Source: Stenotrophomonas sp. Ste86 (lineage in GTDB: Bacteria; Pseudomonadota; Gammaproteobacteria; Xanthomonadales; Xanthomonadaceae). Taken from it: a stretch of 64,000 nt of DNA. Positions 54,345 through 63,735 of this stretch are shown in pieces. The first letter of the stretch is position 1; every line of letters starts with the position of its first letter. The stretch is from the NCBI RefSeq assembly GCF_024519465.1, contig NZ_JALJRW010000005.1:178040-242039 (forward strand). The letters run 5' to 3'. The notes beneath the pieces were generated by a model. It was not told the origin of the DNA. It saw nothing but the letters and a program-made list of their open reading frames with translations, and ran no database searches. The translations under genes were made by a program, and so were the position numbers.

Positions 54345-55835
54345 TCACGCGTTGGGCAGGACCACGCGCTTGCCATCCTCGGTGGGACGGTTGATGTAGA
54401 ACAGGCCCGGGCCCGGTCGATAGGGCAGTTCGCGGGTCGCTTCATCGGCGGCGTAGAGCAGGGCGGTGTCGCCGAGCGCGTCGAAGTTCCAGTGTGCCGA
54501 TTGCATCAGGTACCGCTGCCGCAGCAACAGTTCCTGCGCGGCCTCCAGCGGCTGGCCCGACAACAGGCGCGCGGCGATCGGCAGCAGCGGCGCGGGCAGG
54601 GCCAGCTCGGGCATCGCATCCACCGCACTGCGCCAGCGCACCCCCGCCGCCTCGGCGCGCTGCTGCATCAGGCGCAGTGGCACCCACTGGTAGCGCCCAT
54701 CGATCTCACGCTTCAGCACCACCGCCGCATACGCGAACACCACCCACTGCGGCAGCACGCTGTCACTGCCGGCCACGCGCTGCGACTGCCAGCGGTGCCA
54801 GACATCCACCCATACCGCGTCATCACCCAGACCAAGCTGCGCTTGCCAGGCAGCGCACGCCGCCTTCGCTTCCCGATAGACATCGGTGTCGCGCAGCAAC
54901 GCCAGCGGTGGCACGGCGGTGTCGGCCAGCCCGTGGTCGCGCAGGCGCTGGCCCAGCGGGCGGGTGAGCAGTTTCGGGCCCTCGATGCGCTGGTCGTAGC
55001 CGCCGCCGATGTTGGCGTGCGCGCCGGGCAAGGCGATCTCTTCGTGCTGCGGCCCGACCGTGGTCAGCGGGAAATACTGGCGATGCTCGTCGCGCGCGAC
55101 CAGTTGCAGCACCTTGTCGGCGCAACCGGCCGGCAACGCTACGGCCGGGAGTTCATCACGCTGCTGCGGATGGATCGCCACCACCGTGTCGAACAGGCCG
55201 ACAAAGCGCACCGGGCGTACCGACACCGCCGCCTCACTGCCGAGTTGCCAGCCGGTGCGGCGCAGCTGTTCCTGCAGCCAGCGGCGTCCGTCGCGGCGGT
55301 TGAGCTGGCTGAGCGCAGCGCGCGCGGACGCCGCACCGCGCGAAAAACCGAACAGGTCGATGCGCACCGTGCCCAGTACCTGATGCGGATGGACACGCGC
55401 CAAGGCGCGCAGCGCGTCGGGCAGGCACGTATCCAACCCGCGGCGCATCTTGGCGAGCACCCCGGTACGCCCGATGCCGAAGGCAAGGCCCATCAGGTCG
55501 TCATCCTCACCGGTGCGGGTGCCGGTGCCTTCGATGTAGATCGCCAGTGACAGGGCGTCGCCATGCGCGGGTTGTGCGCGATCGTCGGGATACAGCGCGT
55601 GCAGCCGGGCGATGTTGGTCAGGCCATTGCTGTAGCTGCTGGTCAGGCGGCTCTGGTAGGGCGAGGCGTCATCGGCAACCAACGGCGCCGGCGGGCGCGG
55701 CGTGGGCGTGGTGCTGCGCTGCGGGCGCGAGGCATGCAACAGGTTGTCGGCATTGTTGCGCGTGCCGTCAAAGAACAGGCCGATCTGCAGCGACACTGTC
55801 GCCGCCCTCGTTGCCGGGGTGGGCTGTCCTGCCAT
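54345..55835 (-). CDS. DUF2235 (Tle1-like) alpha/beta hydrolase
   Basis: A 496-residue protein of the DUF2235 family, which includes Tle1 phospholipases delivered by type VI secretion. FFDGTRNN (21-28), the nucleophile elbow GFSRG (S165), the aspartate in FVGLFDTVV and the histidine in GAHANIGGGY form the expected catalytic set. No signal peptide is seen. No type VI genes, VgrG or obvious immunity gene lie in the window. The start is the ATG at MAGQPTP. Confidence 0.85.
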   Translation of the reverse strand: MAGQPTPATRAATVSLQIGLFFDGTRNNADNLLHASRPQRSTTPTPRPPAPLVADDASPYQSRLTSSYSNGLTNIARLHALYPDDRAQPAHGDALSLAIYIEGTGTRTGEDDDLMGLAFGIGRTGVLAKMRRGLDTCLPDALRALARVHPHQVLGTVRIDLFGFSRGAASARAALSQLNRRDGRRWLQEQLRRTGWQLGSEAAVSVRPVRFVGLFDTVVAIHPQQRDELPAVALPAGCADKVLQLVARDEHRQYFPLTTVGPQHEEIALPGAHANIGGGYDQRIEGPKLLTRPLGQRLRDHGLADTAVPPLALLRDTDVYREAKAACAAWQAQLGLGDDAVWVDVWHRWQSQRVAGSDSVLPQWVVFAYAAVVLKREIDGRYQWVPLRLMQQRAEAAGVRWRSAVDAMPELALPAPLLPIAARLLSGQPLEAAQELLLRQRYLMQSAHWNFDALGDTALLYAADEATRELPYRPGPGLFYINRPTEDGKRVVLPNA

Positions 55836-56026
55836 GGCGCTGGGGTCCCTGGGGTTGCACGGCAACGGTAGCGCGAAAATGACGCGGACGCGACGTCGCT
55901 GAACCGGCCGGTCGGCGGTCACAGTTCGGAATGTTGATTGCTCTGGTCTATTGAATTCACGCGATCAGTTGGCGCCATATGGGCGGGCACCACCACCCCG
56001 TATTCCACTCAAAGAGAGGCGACACG

Positions 56027-57280
56027 ATGTCCAGATCGATGAGCAAGGCCGCAGGTGTGATCACGTTGTGCATGATGGCGGCGGGCGCTGCCAGCGCCGC
56101 GCCGCTGTTTGAACCGGTCACGGTGCTCAGCCGGGCCGGGGCCGCCAACCAACCTGCCGCGCAGGCGGTGCTGTCGGCCGCCTCCACCGCCGCGGTGCAG
56201 GAAGTGCGCGTGGATGCCGCTGCCGTCACGGCCGGCCAGCGCCAGCTGGAGTTCGAACTGCTCGGCGCACAGGTGCAGGCGGTGCAGCAGCGTGTGCAGG
56301 CGCTGCCCGACGGCGGCAGCATCTGGTACGGCCAGATCCAGTCGCGCAGCGCCAAATTGGACCGTCAGGCCAGTGCATCGGACCCGGCCAACTCGGTGAT
56401 CCTGGTACGCGCTGGCAATACCGTCACCGGCTCGATCCGCAAGGATGGCCAGCTGTATCGACTGCGCCCGCTCAGCGATGGACGGCACGTGCTGGTGGAA
56501 GTGGATGAAACCCGGATGCCGGCCGACCATCCCGCCGACTACAACAGCCTGCCGCAGGTCGCCATGCCGGTGAGCGACCGCGCGGGGATCGCAGCAGCCT
56601 CCTCCGGCACCCCGGCCACCATCCGTGTACTGGTGGTGGCGACCAACGGCGCAGTGGCGGCCTACGGCGGCAACATGCAGTCGCTGGTACAACTGGCCGT
56701 GGCCGAATCCAACCAGGGCTACATCAACAGCAACGTCGGCATCACCCTGGAACTGGCCGGTTACGAGACCACCAGCTACGCCGAGTCGAGCAGCTTCTCC
56801 ACCGACCTGTCGCGCTTCCGCAGCACCACGGACGGGGTGATGGACAGCATCCACACCAGCCGCAACAACACCCGCGCCGATGTGGCCGTGCTGGTGATCA
56901 ACAACGCCAGTTCGTGCGGGCTCGCCTCCAGCATCGGCTCGACCGCCGCCACCGCGTTCGCCGCCGTGCATTGGGACTGCGCCACCGGGTATTACTCCTT
57001 CGCGCATGAAATCGGCCACCTGCAGAGCGCGCGCCACGACATCGCCACCGACTCGAGCACCTCGCCGTATGCGTATGGCCACGGCTACCGCTATGAGCCG
57101 GCCAGCGGCGCGCGCTGGCGCACGATCATGGCCTACGCGTGCACGGCCGGTTGCCCGCGGTTGAACTTCTGGTCCAACCCGAACATCAACTACAACGGCG
57201 TACCGATGGGCATTGCGTCCAGCGCCGACAACCAGCGCGTGCTGGTCAATACCAAGGCGACGGTCGCCGCGTTCCGTTGA
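56027..57280 (+). CDS. Exported zinc metalloprotease, peptidyl-Asp (M72) type
   Basis: A 417-residue secreted metzincin. The signal peptide ends near residue 25 (AASAAPL). Zinc ligands are H327, H331 and H337 in HEIGHLQSARHD, with the Met-turn IMAY at 367-370. The family includes the peptidyl-Asp endopeptidase of Pseudomonas fragi. The region between about 26 and 170 is probably a propeptide. GAGAGG lies before the ATG. It is divergent from the lipase gene. Confidence 0.9.
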   Translation: MSRSMSKAAGVITLCMMAAGAASAAPLFEPVTVLSRAGAANQPAAQAVLSAASTAAVQEVRVDAAAVTAGQRQLEFELLGAQVQAVQQRVQALPDGGSIWYGQIQSRSAKLDRQASASDPANSVILVRAGNTVTGSIRKDGQLYRLRPLSDGRHVLVEVDETRMPADHPADYNSLPQVAMPVSDRAGIAAASSGTPATIRVLVVATNGAVAAYGGNMQSLVQLAVAESNQGYINSNVGITLELAGYETTSYAESSSFSTDLSRFRSTTDGVMDSIHTSRNNTRADVAVLVINNASSCGLASSIGSTAATAFAAVHWDCATGYYSFAHEIGHLQSARHDIATDSSTSPYAYGHGYRYEPASGARWRTIMAYACTAGCPRLNFWSNPNINYNGVPMGIASSADNQRVLVNTKATVAAFR

Positions 57281-57287
57281 GTAAGCG

Positions 57288-57323
57288 CATCCCCCGCGAT
57301 CGTCCCGGCGATCGCGGGGGATG
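57288..57323. terminator. Perfect 15-bp hairpin between metalloprotease gene and lpxH
   Basis: CATCCCCCGCGATCG and its exact mirror enclose TCCCGG, with TTGTTGT after it. It lies between convergent genes and probably ends both transcripts. Confidence 0.75.
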
Positions 57324-57343
57324 TTGTTGTGGAGCGTGGCGGC

Positions 57344-58087
57344 TCAGCGCGTCAGCGCATCCAGCGTCCAGCCCTGCGGGGTGACGCGCAGCACCGAGCC
57401 CTGCTCGTACCAGTCGCCGAGCACGATGCGGGTGCAGTCGTGGCCACCGACCTGCAGGGTGTGAATGGCCGGGCGGTGGGTGTGGCCGTGGATCAGGGTG
57501 TCCACGCCGTGGCGCACGAAGGTGGCGTCCACTTCGGCCGGCGCCACGTCGGTGACAGTCTCGAAGGTGCCGTGATCCTCCTGTTTCATTTCCGACTGGC
57601 GTGCCTGGCTGGCATCGCGCGCCTTCTGCGCGAAGGCGATGCGCGCGGCCAGCGGCTGGGACAGGAACTGCGCCTGGAAGACCGGGTCGCGGGTCTGGGC
57701 GCGGAACTGCTGGTAGGCCACATCGTCGGTGCACAACAGGTCGCCGTGCTGCAGCAGCACCGGTCGGCCGTACAGGTCGATCACGCTGGGATCGGGCAGG
57801 ATGCGGAAGCCGGCGCGACGCGCATAGTCCTCGCCGACCAGGAAGTCGCGATTGCCGCGGATGAAGTACACCGGCACGCCGGCATCGGCGACGGCGTGCA
57901 GCGCATCAGCGACCGCATCGGCGGCAGCGGAGGGCGTGTCATCGCCGATCCAGGCTTCGAACAGGTCACCGAGGATGTACAGGGCATCGGCCTGCATCGC
58001 TTCATCGCGCAGGAACGCCAGGAACAGCTCGGTAATGGCTGGACGGCTCGGGTCCAGGTGCAGATCTGAAATGAACAGCGTGGTCAT
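57344..58087 (-). CDS. lpxH: UDP-2,3-diacylglucosamine diphosphatase
   Basis: It hydrolyses UDP-2,3-diacylglucosamine to lipid X in lipid A synthesis. The 247 residues are of normal length. Metal ligands of the calcineurin-like fold are D8, H10 (DLHLD), D41 (GDLFEAW), N79 (GNRDF), then LLQHGD and HGHTHRP. The start is [10 protein letters not shown]; an upstream open stretch is unlike the family. It follows the PAP2 gene on the same strand. Confidence 0.95.
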   Translation of the reverse strand: MTTLFISDLHLDPSRPAITELFLAFLRDEAMQADALYILGDLFEAWIGDDTPSAAADAVADALHAVADAGVPVYFIRGNRDFLVGEDYARRAGFRILPDPSVIDLYGRPVLLQHGDLLCTDDVAYQQFRAQTRDPVFQAQFLSQPLAARIAFAQKARDASQARQSEMKQEDHGTFETVTDVAPAEVDATFVRHGVDTLIHGHTHRPAIHTLQVGGHDCTRIVLGDWYEQGSVLRVTPQGWTLDALTR

Positions 58088-58213
58088 GGGCGCATTGTAA
58101 AACGGGTTGCCCGCAGCGGGTTGCATGCACATCGCGGAAAAGGGCAGCGCCACGCCATGCGTGACCGCCGTTCCCGCGATGCCGGATGCCGGCCGACAGG
58201 CCCCGCAACCGCC

Positions 58214-58753
58214 TTACATCGGCAACGGCAGCCAGCGCAGGCTGGCCCCGGCCAGCGCGGTCGCAATCGCCGTGGCCGCCAGTACATCGCTGGGGTAGTG
58301 CAGCCCCAGCACCACCCGCGACACGCCGATGGCGGCGGTGAACGGCACCAGCAGCGGTGCCAGCCACGGGTAGTAGGCGAGAGCGACGATGGTGAAGGAC
58401 ACCGCGTGCAGGGTGTGCCCGGAGGGGAAGCTGAACTCGTCCAGCGGCGCCACCCAGGCGCGGATGCGGAGATCGGCCGCATACGGACGCGGGCGACGGG
58501 TCCAGCGCTTGAGGCCTTTGTACAACAGCAACGCCATCAGGCCGGTGGCGGCCATGTGCAGCGACGCGCGCAGGCCCTCGACGCCGTCCAGCAGGATCAA
58601 CGCGGCCATCAGCGCATACCAGAACACGCCATCGCCCAACCGGCTGACCGCAGCGAATGCCTGGCGGACGCGGCGGCGGCGGCAGTAATGGTTGGCGCGG
58701 CGGCACCAGCGGGTCTCGCGCCCGCGCAGGGCGTCAAGCGGCGTGGTCGGCAT
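58214..58753 (-). CDS. PAP2-family membrane phosphatase
   Basis: A 179-residue membrane phosphatase for lipid phosphates. The three PAP2 motifs are KRWTRRPRP, PSGHTLHA and SRVVLGLHYPSDVLA. It could act on undecaprenyl or phosphatidyl phosphates. The start at MPTTPLDA overlaps the 3' end of the glycosyltransferase gene by 20 bases, indicating an operon. Confidence 0.88.
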   Translation of the reverse strand: MPTTPLDALRGRETRWCRRANHYCRRRRVRQAFAAVSRLGDGVFWYALMAALILLDGVEGLRASLHMAATGLMALLLYKGLKRWTRRPRPYAADLRIRAWVAPLDEFSFPSGHTLHAVSFTIVALAYYPWLAPLLVPFTAAIGVSRVVLGLHYPSDVLAATAIATALAGASLRWLPLPM

Positions 58754-59876
58754 GCGGCCTCCGGGCCTGCGCGAGTTCGGCCAGCAGCGCATCGAACTCG
58801 GCCACCACCTGCTGCGGGTGCAGGCGCTGCATGGCGCTGGCGGCATTGCGGCCGAGGCGGGCGCGCAGCACGTCATCGCCAGCCAACTGCAGCGCTGCGG
58901 ACAGGAATTGAGCGTCATCGTTCACGGCCATGCCGGTCTGATCGGTGCGCAGGTGTTCGCGCGCCGCGCCATAGTCGAAGGCGACGGTGGCCACGCCGCT
59001 GGCCATCGCTTCCAGGGTGACGTTGCCGAAGGTCTCGCTGCGGCTGGGGAACAGGAACAGGTCGCCGCTGGCGAAGTGACGTGCGAGCGCGTCGCCACGC
59101 TGTACGCCGCAGAAGATGAAATCGGGATTTTCATGCGCCAGTTTCTCGCGCGATGGGCCATCGCCCACCCAGACGAAGCGGGCCTTGGGCCGGATCTGCT
59201 GCAGCCGACGGAACGCCTTCACTGCCAGCGCAAGGTTCTTTTCCGGGGCGATGCGGCCGACGTAGATCGCCGCGAAGCCGTTGCCGTCGATCCCCCATTC
59301 CTCGCGCAGGGCCGGATCGCGTCGTTGCGGTTCGAACTGGCTGCTGTCCACCGCACGGGCCAGCAACCGCACGCGGTCGAAGCCCTGTTCGCCGAGGAAC
59401 TGCTGCAGCTCCTGGGTGGGCACCAGGGTGGCGTCGGCCTCGTTGTGGAAGCGGCGCATCCAGCGCAATGCCGCAGCCTGCAGCCAGGCCACGCCGTAAT
59501 CGGGCAGGTATTCATCGAAACGGGTGTGGAAACCGGTGGCGACCGGAATGCCCAGCCGACGCGCGGTGCGCAGCGCCGACCAGCCCAGTGGGCCCTCGGT
59601 AGCGATGTAGATCGCATCGGGACGTTGCAGCTGCCACTGCCGCGCCAGCCGCTTTGGCGCGGGCAGGCCAAAGCGCAGTCCGGGGTAGCGCGGCAGACCG
59701 GCGCCCTGCACCAGTACCGTGCCGCCGTCTGGATCGGTGCCGTCGCTGGCTTGGCGTGGACGCACTAGGTCGACCTGGTGGCCGGCCGCGCGCAGTCCCT
59801 GTTCCAGTCCCTGCACGGTCAGCGCGACGCCGTTGACCTCGGGGGGATACGTTTCAGTGACGATGGCATAGCGCAT
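58734..59876 (-). CDS. Glycosyltransferase family 4 protein
   Basis: A 380-residue GT-B glycosyltransferase. The N-terminus MRYAIVTETYPPEVNGVA and the sugar-nucleotide site FPSRSETFGNVTLEAMASG, with its EX7E-like pattern, place it with the GT4 group that glycosylates lipids such as diacylglycerol. GGAGG lies six bases before the ATG. It overlaps the PAP2 gene and heads the group with lpxH, suggesting a role in envelope lipids. Donor and acceptor are unknown. Confidence 0.88.
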   Translation of the reverse strand: MRYAIVTETYPPEVNGVALTVQGLEQGLRAAGHQVDLVRPRQASDGTDPDGGTVLVQGAGLPRYPGLRFGLPAPKRLARQWQLQRPDAIYIATEGPLGWSALRTARRLGIPVATGFHTRFDEYLPDYGVAWLQAAALRWMRRFHNEADATLVPTQELQQFLGEQGFDRVRLLARAVDSSQFEPQRRDPALREEWGIDGNGFAAIYVGRIAPEKNLALAVKAFRRLQQIRPKARFVWVGDGPSREKLAHENPDFIFCGVQRGDALARHFASGDLFLFPSRSETFGNVTLEAMASGVATVAFDYGAAREHLRTDQTGMAVNDDAQFLSAALQLAGDDVLRARLGRNAASAMQRLHPQQVVAEFDALLAELAQARRPHADHAA

Positions 59877-60144
59877 GGCGGGCCTCCGGGTTGCGTCCAT
59901 GCTCGGCCCGGGCGATGTAGTGGACATGACGTGGGTATTACCGGCCGATGACGCCGGTGCCGGCCGCCGCGCCGGCGAGTACGGGAAAAAAGGTTCCTCT
60001 CCCATCTGGGGGAGTGTCTTGTTGCAGTCGCCGTCGCAGAGCAAGCACGACGCTACGGGTCTGGATGGGCAGTGCCGGCGACGTGGTGGATCGGGCTGTG
60101 TCTTCGCTCGGATCTGTCGCGAGCGTGAGGGCCCCGTAGCGGCC

Positions 60145-60215
60145 GGTAGGCCCCTGGCGCAAATGTCCCCCGGCCGCGGGGCGGCCTCCTCCTTGATTTT
60201 GCCCAGGAGCCTACC
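60145..60215. other. Long imperfect hairpin in the glycosyltransferase-receptor gap
   Basis: Thirteen-base arms (GGTAGGCCCCTGG with CCAGGAGCCTACC, one mismatch) enclose 45 bases that can pair further (GCAAAT with ATTTTGC, and a CCCC/GGGG inner stem). The 472-base gap has no gene. On the minus strand it would lie in a possible leader of the glycosyltransferase transcript. The role is unknown. Confidence 0.4.
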
Positions 60216-60288
60216 GCCCGACCCACCGAACAGCGTCTGGAAAGGCTGAACGCGCGCCACGTGCTTGCCCCGCATATGGGCGATGACG

Positions 60289-60321
60289 CAAAAAAAACCA
60301 CGGCCCCGAAGGGCCGTGGTT
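60289..60321 (-). terminator. Intrinsic terminator of the TonB receptor gene
   Basis: AACCACGGCCC pairs perfectly with GGGCCGTGGTT around CGAA. Eight A residues before it form the T-run on the minus strand, 28 bases after the receptor stop. Confidence 0.92.
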
Positions 60322-60348
60322 GGGTGCAGCGGTATTACCCGGCAGCGA

Positions 60349-63276
60349 TCAGAAGCGCTGCTGGTACTTCATGTACACGAAGCGGCCGATGTCGTAGCCG
60401 CCGTAATAGGAGAACACCGAGTTCGGCTTGGTGTACATGTTCGGGCCGTACTTCTCGAACACGTTGTTGGCACCGACCGATACGGTGGCATCCCACGGCA
60501 GGTTGTAGCGCAACTGCACGTCGTGGAAGGTCACCGAACCACGCTCGTTGTAGTTGCGCGTACCGGAGTACCACGGCGCACGCACGCCCGGATCGGAGCA
60601 CTCATCCGGATGCGCGGTTGCGTTCAGGCACTGCTCCTTGACGCCAGAGTAGTAACGCGCGGTCCAGCTGATGCCGAAGTTGCCCAGGTCCCAACCCAGG
60701 GTCAGGTTGGAGCGCACGCGGAAGCCGCTGGTGGCGTTGGTGGAGATCCCGTTGGTCGGGGTCGGCACGACGCTGGTGTCGTTGGTGGAACGGTAGATGT
60801 TGGAGCTGACGTAGGTGGTCGACCAGTTGGTGCTGAACTTGCCCATCGCGTCGGTGTCCAGACGGTAGGTCAGCTCCATGTCGTAACCTTCGGTTTCCAG
60901 GAAACCGGCGTTGCGATTGCCGTAGTTCAGCTTGTTGACGATGCCCAGCGCCGGGTCACGGGTGAACTGTGCGCAACGCGAATCGATGCCCTGCTCGTAG
61001 CAGTCGATCAGGATCTGGTTCGGGCTGTCGGCAACGATGGTGTTGTCGATGCGGATCTTCCACCAGTCCAGCGACACGTTGAAGTTGCTGATGAAGCTCG
61101 GGCTCCACACCACGCCGAGCGTTTTGCTCTTGGAAGTTTCCGGCTGCAGCAGCGGATTGGAGCCATTGGTGAACGGCACCGGGGTCTGGTCGGTGCTGCT
61201 GGTGATCGGCACGTTGCCTTGCTTCAGCTGACGGTAGGTGTCGGCATTGGCGATGTCGCGGGCGCAGCGGGCGCGCACGGCGGCGCTGGTACGCGACGGA
61301 CCGTAGACGGTATCGCAGGGATCGGCATAGCCGGTGGTGAAGGTTTCAGAGCCGCCGCCGTACAGGTCGGCGATGGTCGGGGCGCGGAAGCCTTCGGCCC
61401 AGGTGCCGCGGACCAGGATCTGGTCGATCGGACGCCACTTGAAGCCGAACTTGCTGTTGAGCGTGTTGCCGAAGGTGTCGTAGTCCGAGAAGCGCGTCGC
61501 CGCGTTCAAGGTCAGTTCCTTGGCACCCGGCAGGTCGGCCAGGACCGGCACGTTGAACTCGACGTACGCTTCCTTGACCTTGTAGCTGCCGCCGGTCGGG
61601 CCGGAAGCCAGGTTGGTGGTCGCGCCGGTCTGGGCCAGCGCATCGGGGATGAACTCACCGGTTTCCTTGCGGTTTTCCAGGCCGAACGCAAAGCCCAGGT
61701 CGCCGGCCGGCAGCGTCACGATGGAGCCGGCGATGGTGGCGAAGAAGTTCTTGCCGACGGTCTTGCCGGTGGAGTCTTCCGCCGGCATCAGGTAGTCGAT
61801 CAGCGCCTGGTTGCCGGTCAGACCGTACGGGTCGGTCACGCCTGCGGCGATCAGCGGGTTCCACACCATGCAGTTGGCGATCGGGGCGGCAGCGCTGCCG
61901 CACTCGACCTTGCCGGTGGCGGCGTTGAAGTACGACGGGCCGACCGCGTTCTTCACGCGTTCCTTGTGCAGGTTGCCGGTGGCGTGCTGGCGCAGTTCGT
62001 TCTTGTTGTACTGGTAGCCCACTTCCCAATCGAAGTAGCGCTCGCCGATGTTGAACGAACCATCGAAGGCGGCCACGGCGCGGTAGGTTTTGAGCGAGCT
62101 GTCGCTGACGCGCGGCACTTCCCAGGTGCGGTGGTTCCAGGCCACGGCGGTCGGGGTGGCGTAGCCGTTCTTGCGACCGAACGGGTTGAAGTAGCTGTCG
62201 ATCGACATCGGGCCGATGCCGGCCGTGGACGACTGCAGCGGGTAGCCGGCGATCTGGCGGCTGGAGTCACGCTTGTTGTAGCCCAGCTGGGTGCTGAAGC
62301 GGATGTCGTCGGTGATGTTCAGGCGACCATCGACGAACAGCGAGTCCCGCTTCAGCGGGTAGTTCAGGTGCATCTGCTCGTTGGTGTTGCTGACATCGCC
62401 GTCGGGAGCATTGGCGTTGGTCAGGTGGTAGTTGGCCGGGCTGAGCGGGTTGGCACCCCGGTTGAGCGAGTAGCTGCAGGCGGCGGTGCCGGTGCAGCCC
62501 GGGCCACGCAGGCCGGTGATCTGGCCGTACTGGCTGACGGTCGTCCACGCTTCGGTCGGGTGACGGTCGGTGTTGCCGTAGGCACTGAAGCCACGGTCCT
62601 TGGCCCACACGGCCTTTTCTTCGGTGTGCTCGGCCGAGAGGGTGATCGAGCCACGGTCGTTGGCCCAGCCGGCGACCACGTCGAAGCGGTCGCGCGCGCC
62701 GTCGCCCTGGCTGTACTGGCCGTGGTAGACGTTGGCGGTCACGCCGGTGACATCATGGCGGGTGATGATGTTGACCACACCGGCCATCGCGTCCGAACCG
62801 TAGATGGCCGACGCGCCGTCCTTCAGTACTTCCACGCGTTCCACTGCCGACACCGGCAGGCTCGACACGTCCTGGTAGCCGGAGGTGCTGATGCCCAGGC
62901 GCTTGCCGTTGATCAGCACCAGGGTGCGCTGCGCGCCCAGGTTGCGCATGTCGATGTAGGTGCCGCCCGCGTTCTCGCCGGCGCTCAGGACGTTGGCGCG
63001 GCTGATCGCCGGGCTGCCCATGGCGGTGACGTTCTGCAGGATGTCGGCCACCGAGCTGAAGCCCTGGCGTTCGATGTCCGTACGGGTGATGGCCAGCACC
63101 GGCTGGGCATTTTCCACGTCAACCTGGCGGATGCGCGAACCGGTGATCTCGATGCGGTCCAGATTGGTAGCGGTCGGCGCGTCCTGTGCCATCGCCGGCG
63201 CGGCCATCAGGCCTGCGGTGCCGGCGATCAGGGCACAGCGGATCGCGTGCCCCAATACGTTGGTGCGTGAATTCAT
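60349..63276 (-). CDS. TonB-dependent receptor (large, Xanthomonas type)
   Basis: A 975-residue outer-membrane receptor. The signal peptide ends near residue 31 (AAPAMAQD). After a TonB-box-like RIEITGSRIR comes the plug (about 45-165, with RTLVLINGKRL, VSAVERVEVLKDGASAIYGSDAMAGVVNIIT). The barrel ends YMKYQQRF with a terminal phenylalanine. Receptors of this size and N-terminal sequence are abundant in Xanthomonadaceae and import iron chelates or plant sugars. The ligand here cannot be deduced. GAGAGAGA lies before the ATG. Confidence 0.93.
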   Translation of the reverse strand: MNSRTNVLGHAIRCALIAGTAGLMAAPAMAQDAPTATNLDRIEITGSRIRQVDVENAQPVLAITRTDIERQGFSSVADILQNVTAMGSPAISRANVLSAGENAGGTYIDMRNLGAQRTLVLINGKRLGISTSGYQDVSSLPVSAVERVEVLKDGASAIYGSDAMAGVVNIITRHDVTGVTANVYHGQYSQGDGARDRFDVVAGWANDRGSITLSAEHTEEKAVWAKDRGFSAYGNTDRHPTEAWTTVSQYGQITGLRGPGCTGTAACSYSLNRGANPLSPANYHLTNANAPDGDVSNTNEQMHLNYPLKRDSLFVDGRLNITDDIRFSTQLGYNKRDSSRQIAGYPLQSSTAGIGPMSIDSYFNPFGRKNGYATPTAVAWNHRTWEVPRVSDSSLKTYRAVAAFDGSFNIGERYFDWEVGYQYNKNELRQHATGNLHKERVKNAVGPSYFNAATGKVECGSAAAPIANCMVWNPLIAAGVTDPYGLTGNQALIDYLMPAEDSTGKTVGKNFFATIAGSIVTLPAGDLGFAFGLENRKETGEFIPDALAQTGATTNLASGPTGGSYKVKEAYVEFNVPVLADLPGAKELTLNAATRFSDYDTFGNTLNSKFGFKWRPIDQILVRGTWAEGFRAPTIADLYGGGSETFTTGYADPCDTVYGPSRTSAAVRARCARDIANADTYRQLKQGNVPITSSTDQTPVPFTNGSNPLLQPETSKSKTLGVVWSPSFISNFNVSLDWWKIRIDNTIVADSPNQILIDCYEQGIDSRCAQFTRDPALGIVNKLNYGNRNAGFLETEGYDMELTYRLDTDAMGKFSTNWSTTYVSSNIYRSTNDTSVVPTPTNGISTNATSGFRVRSNLTLGWDLGNFGISWTARYYSGVKEQCLNATAHPDECSDPGVRAPWYSGTRNYNERGSVTFHDVQLRYNLPWDATVSVGANNVFEKYGPNMYTKPNSVFSYYGGYDIGRFVYMKYQQRF

Positions 63277-63371
63277 GTGGTCTCTCTCTCGTTCGGAACT
63301 GACTCAAAAAGAGGTGGCGGGCCCAAGTCCCCGCCGCCTCAAAAATCCGACCCTGTTCAGGCCGGTTCTTG

Positions 63372-63402
63372 ATCATAGTCTCGGTAGTTAAGGTCCTGTA
63401 AA
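63372..63402 (-). promoter_or_regulatory. Candidate promoter of the large TonB receptor gene
   Basis: On the minus strand TTTACA and TATGAT are 19 bases apart, about 95 bases before the ATG. Confidence 0.35.
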
Positions 63403-63408
63403 GCAAAA

Positions 63409-63424
63409 GTGAAAAATTTTTCAC
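63409..63424. promoter_or_regulatory. Perfect 16-bp palindrome GTGAAAAATTTTTCAC
   Basis: An AT-rich uninterrupted palindrome lies seven bases upstream of the candidate -35, a normal place for an activator or repressor site. The surrounding 459-base gap is much richer in A and T than the rest of the window and has no supported gene. Confidence 0.5.
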
Positions 63425-63521
63425 GATAGCTTTCCGGTGAGAGCAAAAATTCAGCAAAAGCAATAGCTTGGGAATATGCCCACACATGCGATGCATGTCG
63501 ATGTGTATCTGAATGTATCCG

Positions 63522-63540
63522 CATGTTGCGACGCAACATG
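63522..63540. promoter_or_regulatory. Perfect palindrome CATGTTGCG-A-CGCAACATG
   Basis: Nine-base arms with a single central base lie 246 bases before the receptor ATG. It may be an operator for the receptor. Confidence 0.4.
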
Positions 63541-63735
63541 GTTTTGGCGCGGATATGGCCGCGCCGGGAGCGGGGCGGACACGCAAACGGTCACGGTGAG
63601 ACATCAACCGGTCAGCCGGACGGCCGGGGCCGGATCGACCGCGCACGCCCATTTACGCCGGTGCCGACAACGGGCCGGTCAGGCTGTCTTGTGGCGCGGT
63701 GGCCGCGCGACCGGGACGGACGCGCGGGGAAGGCG

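Noticed and set aside
59990..60230. 6S RNA, RNase P RNA or riboswitch before the glycosyltransferase gene
   Set aside because: I compared the sequence by eye with the conserved cores of these RNAs and found no match. Only an unexplained hairpin remains.
60265..63270. A 1001-codon open frame antisense to the large TonB receptor
   Set aside because: Low-complexity composition, no family match, and it mirrors the third-position GC bias of the real gene on the other strand.
63357..63539. A 60-codon gene upstream of the large TonB receptor
   Set aside because: It overlaps the candidate promoter and palindromes, has no ribosome site and no recognisable sequence.
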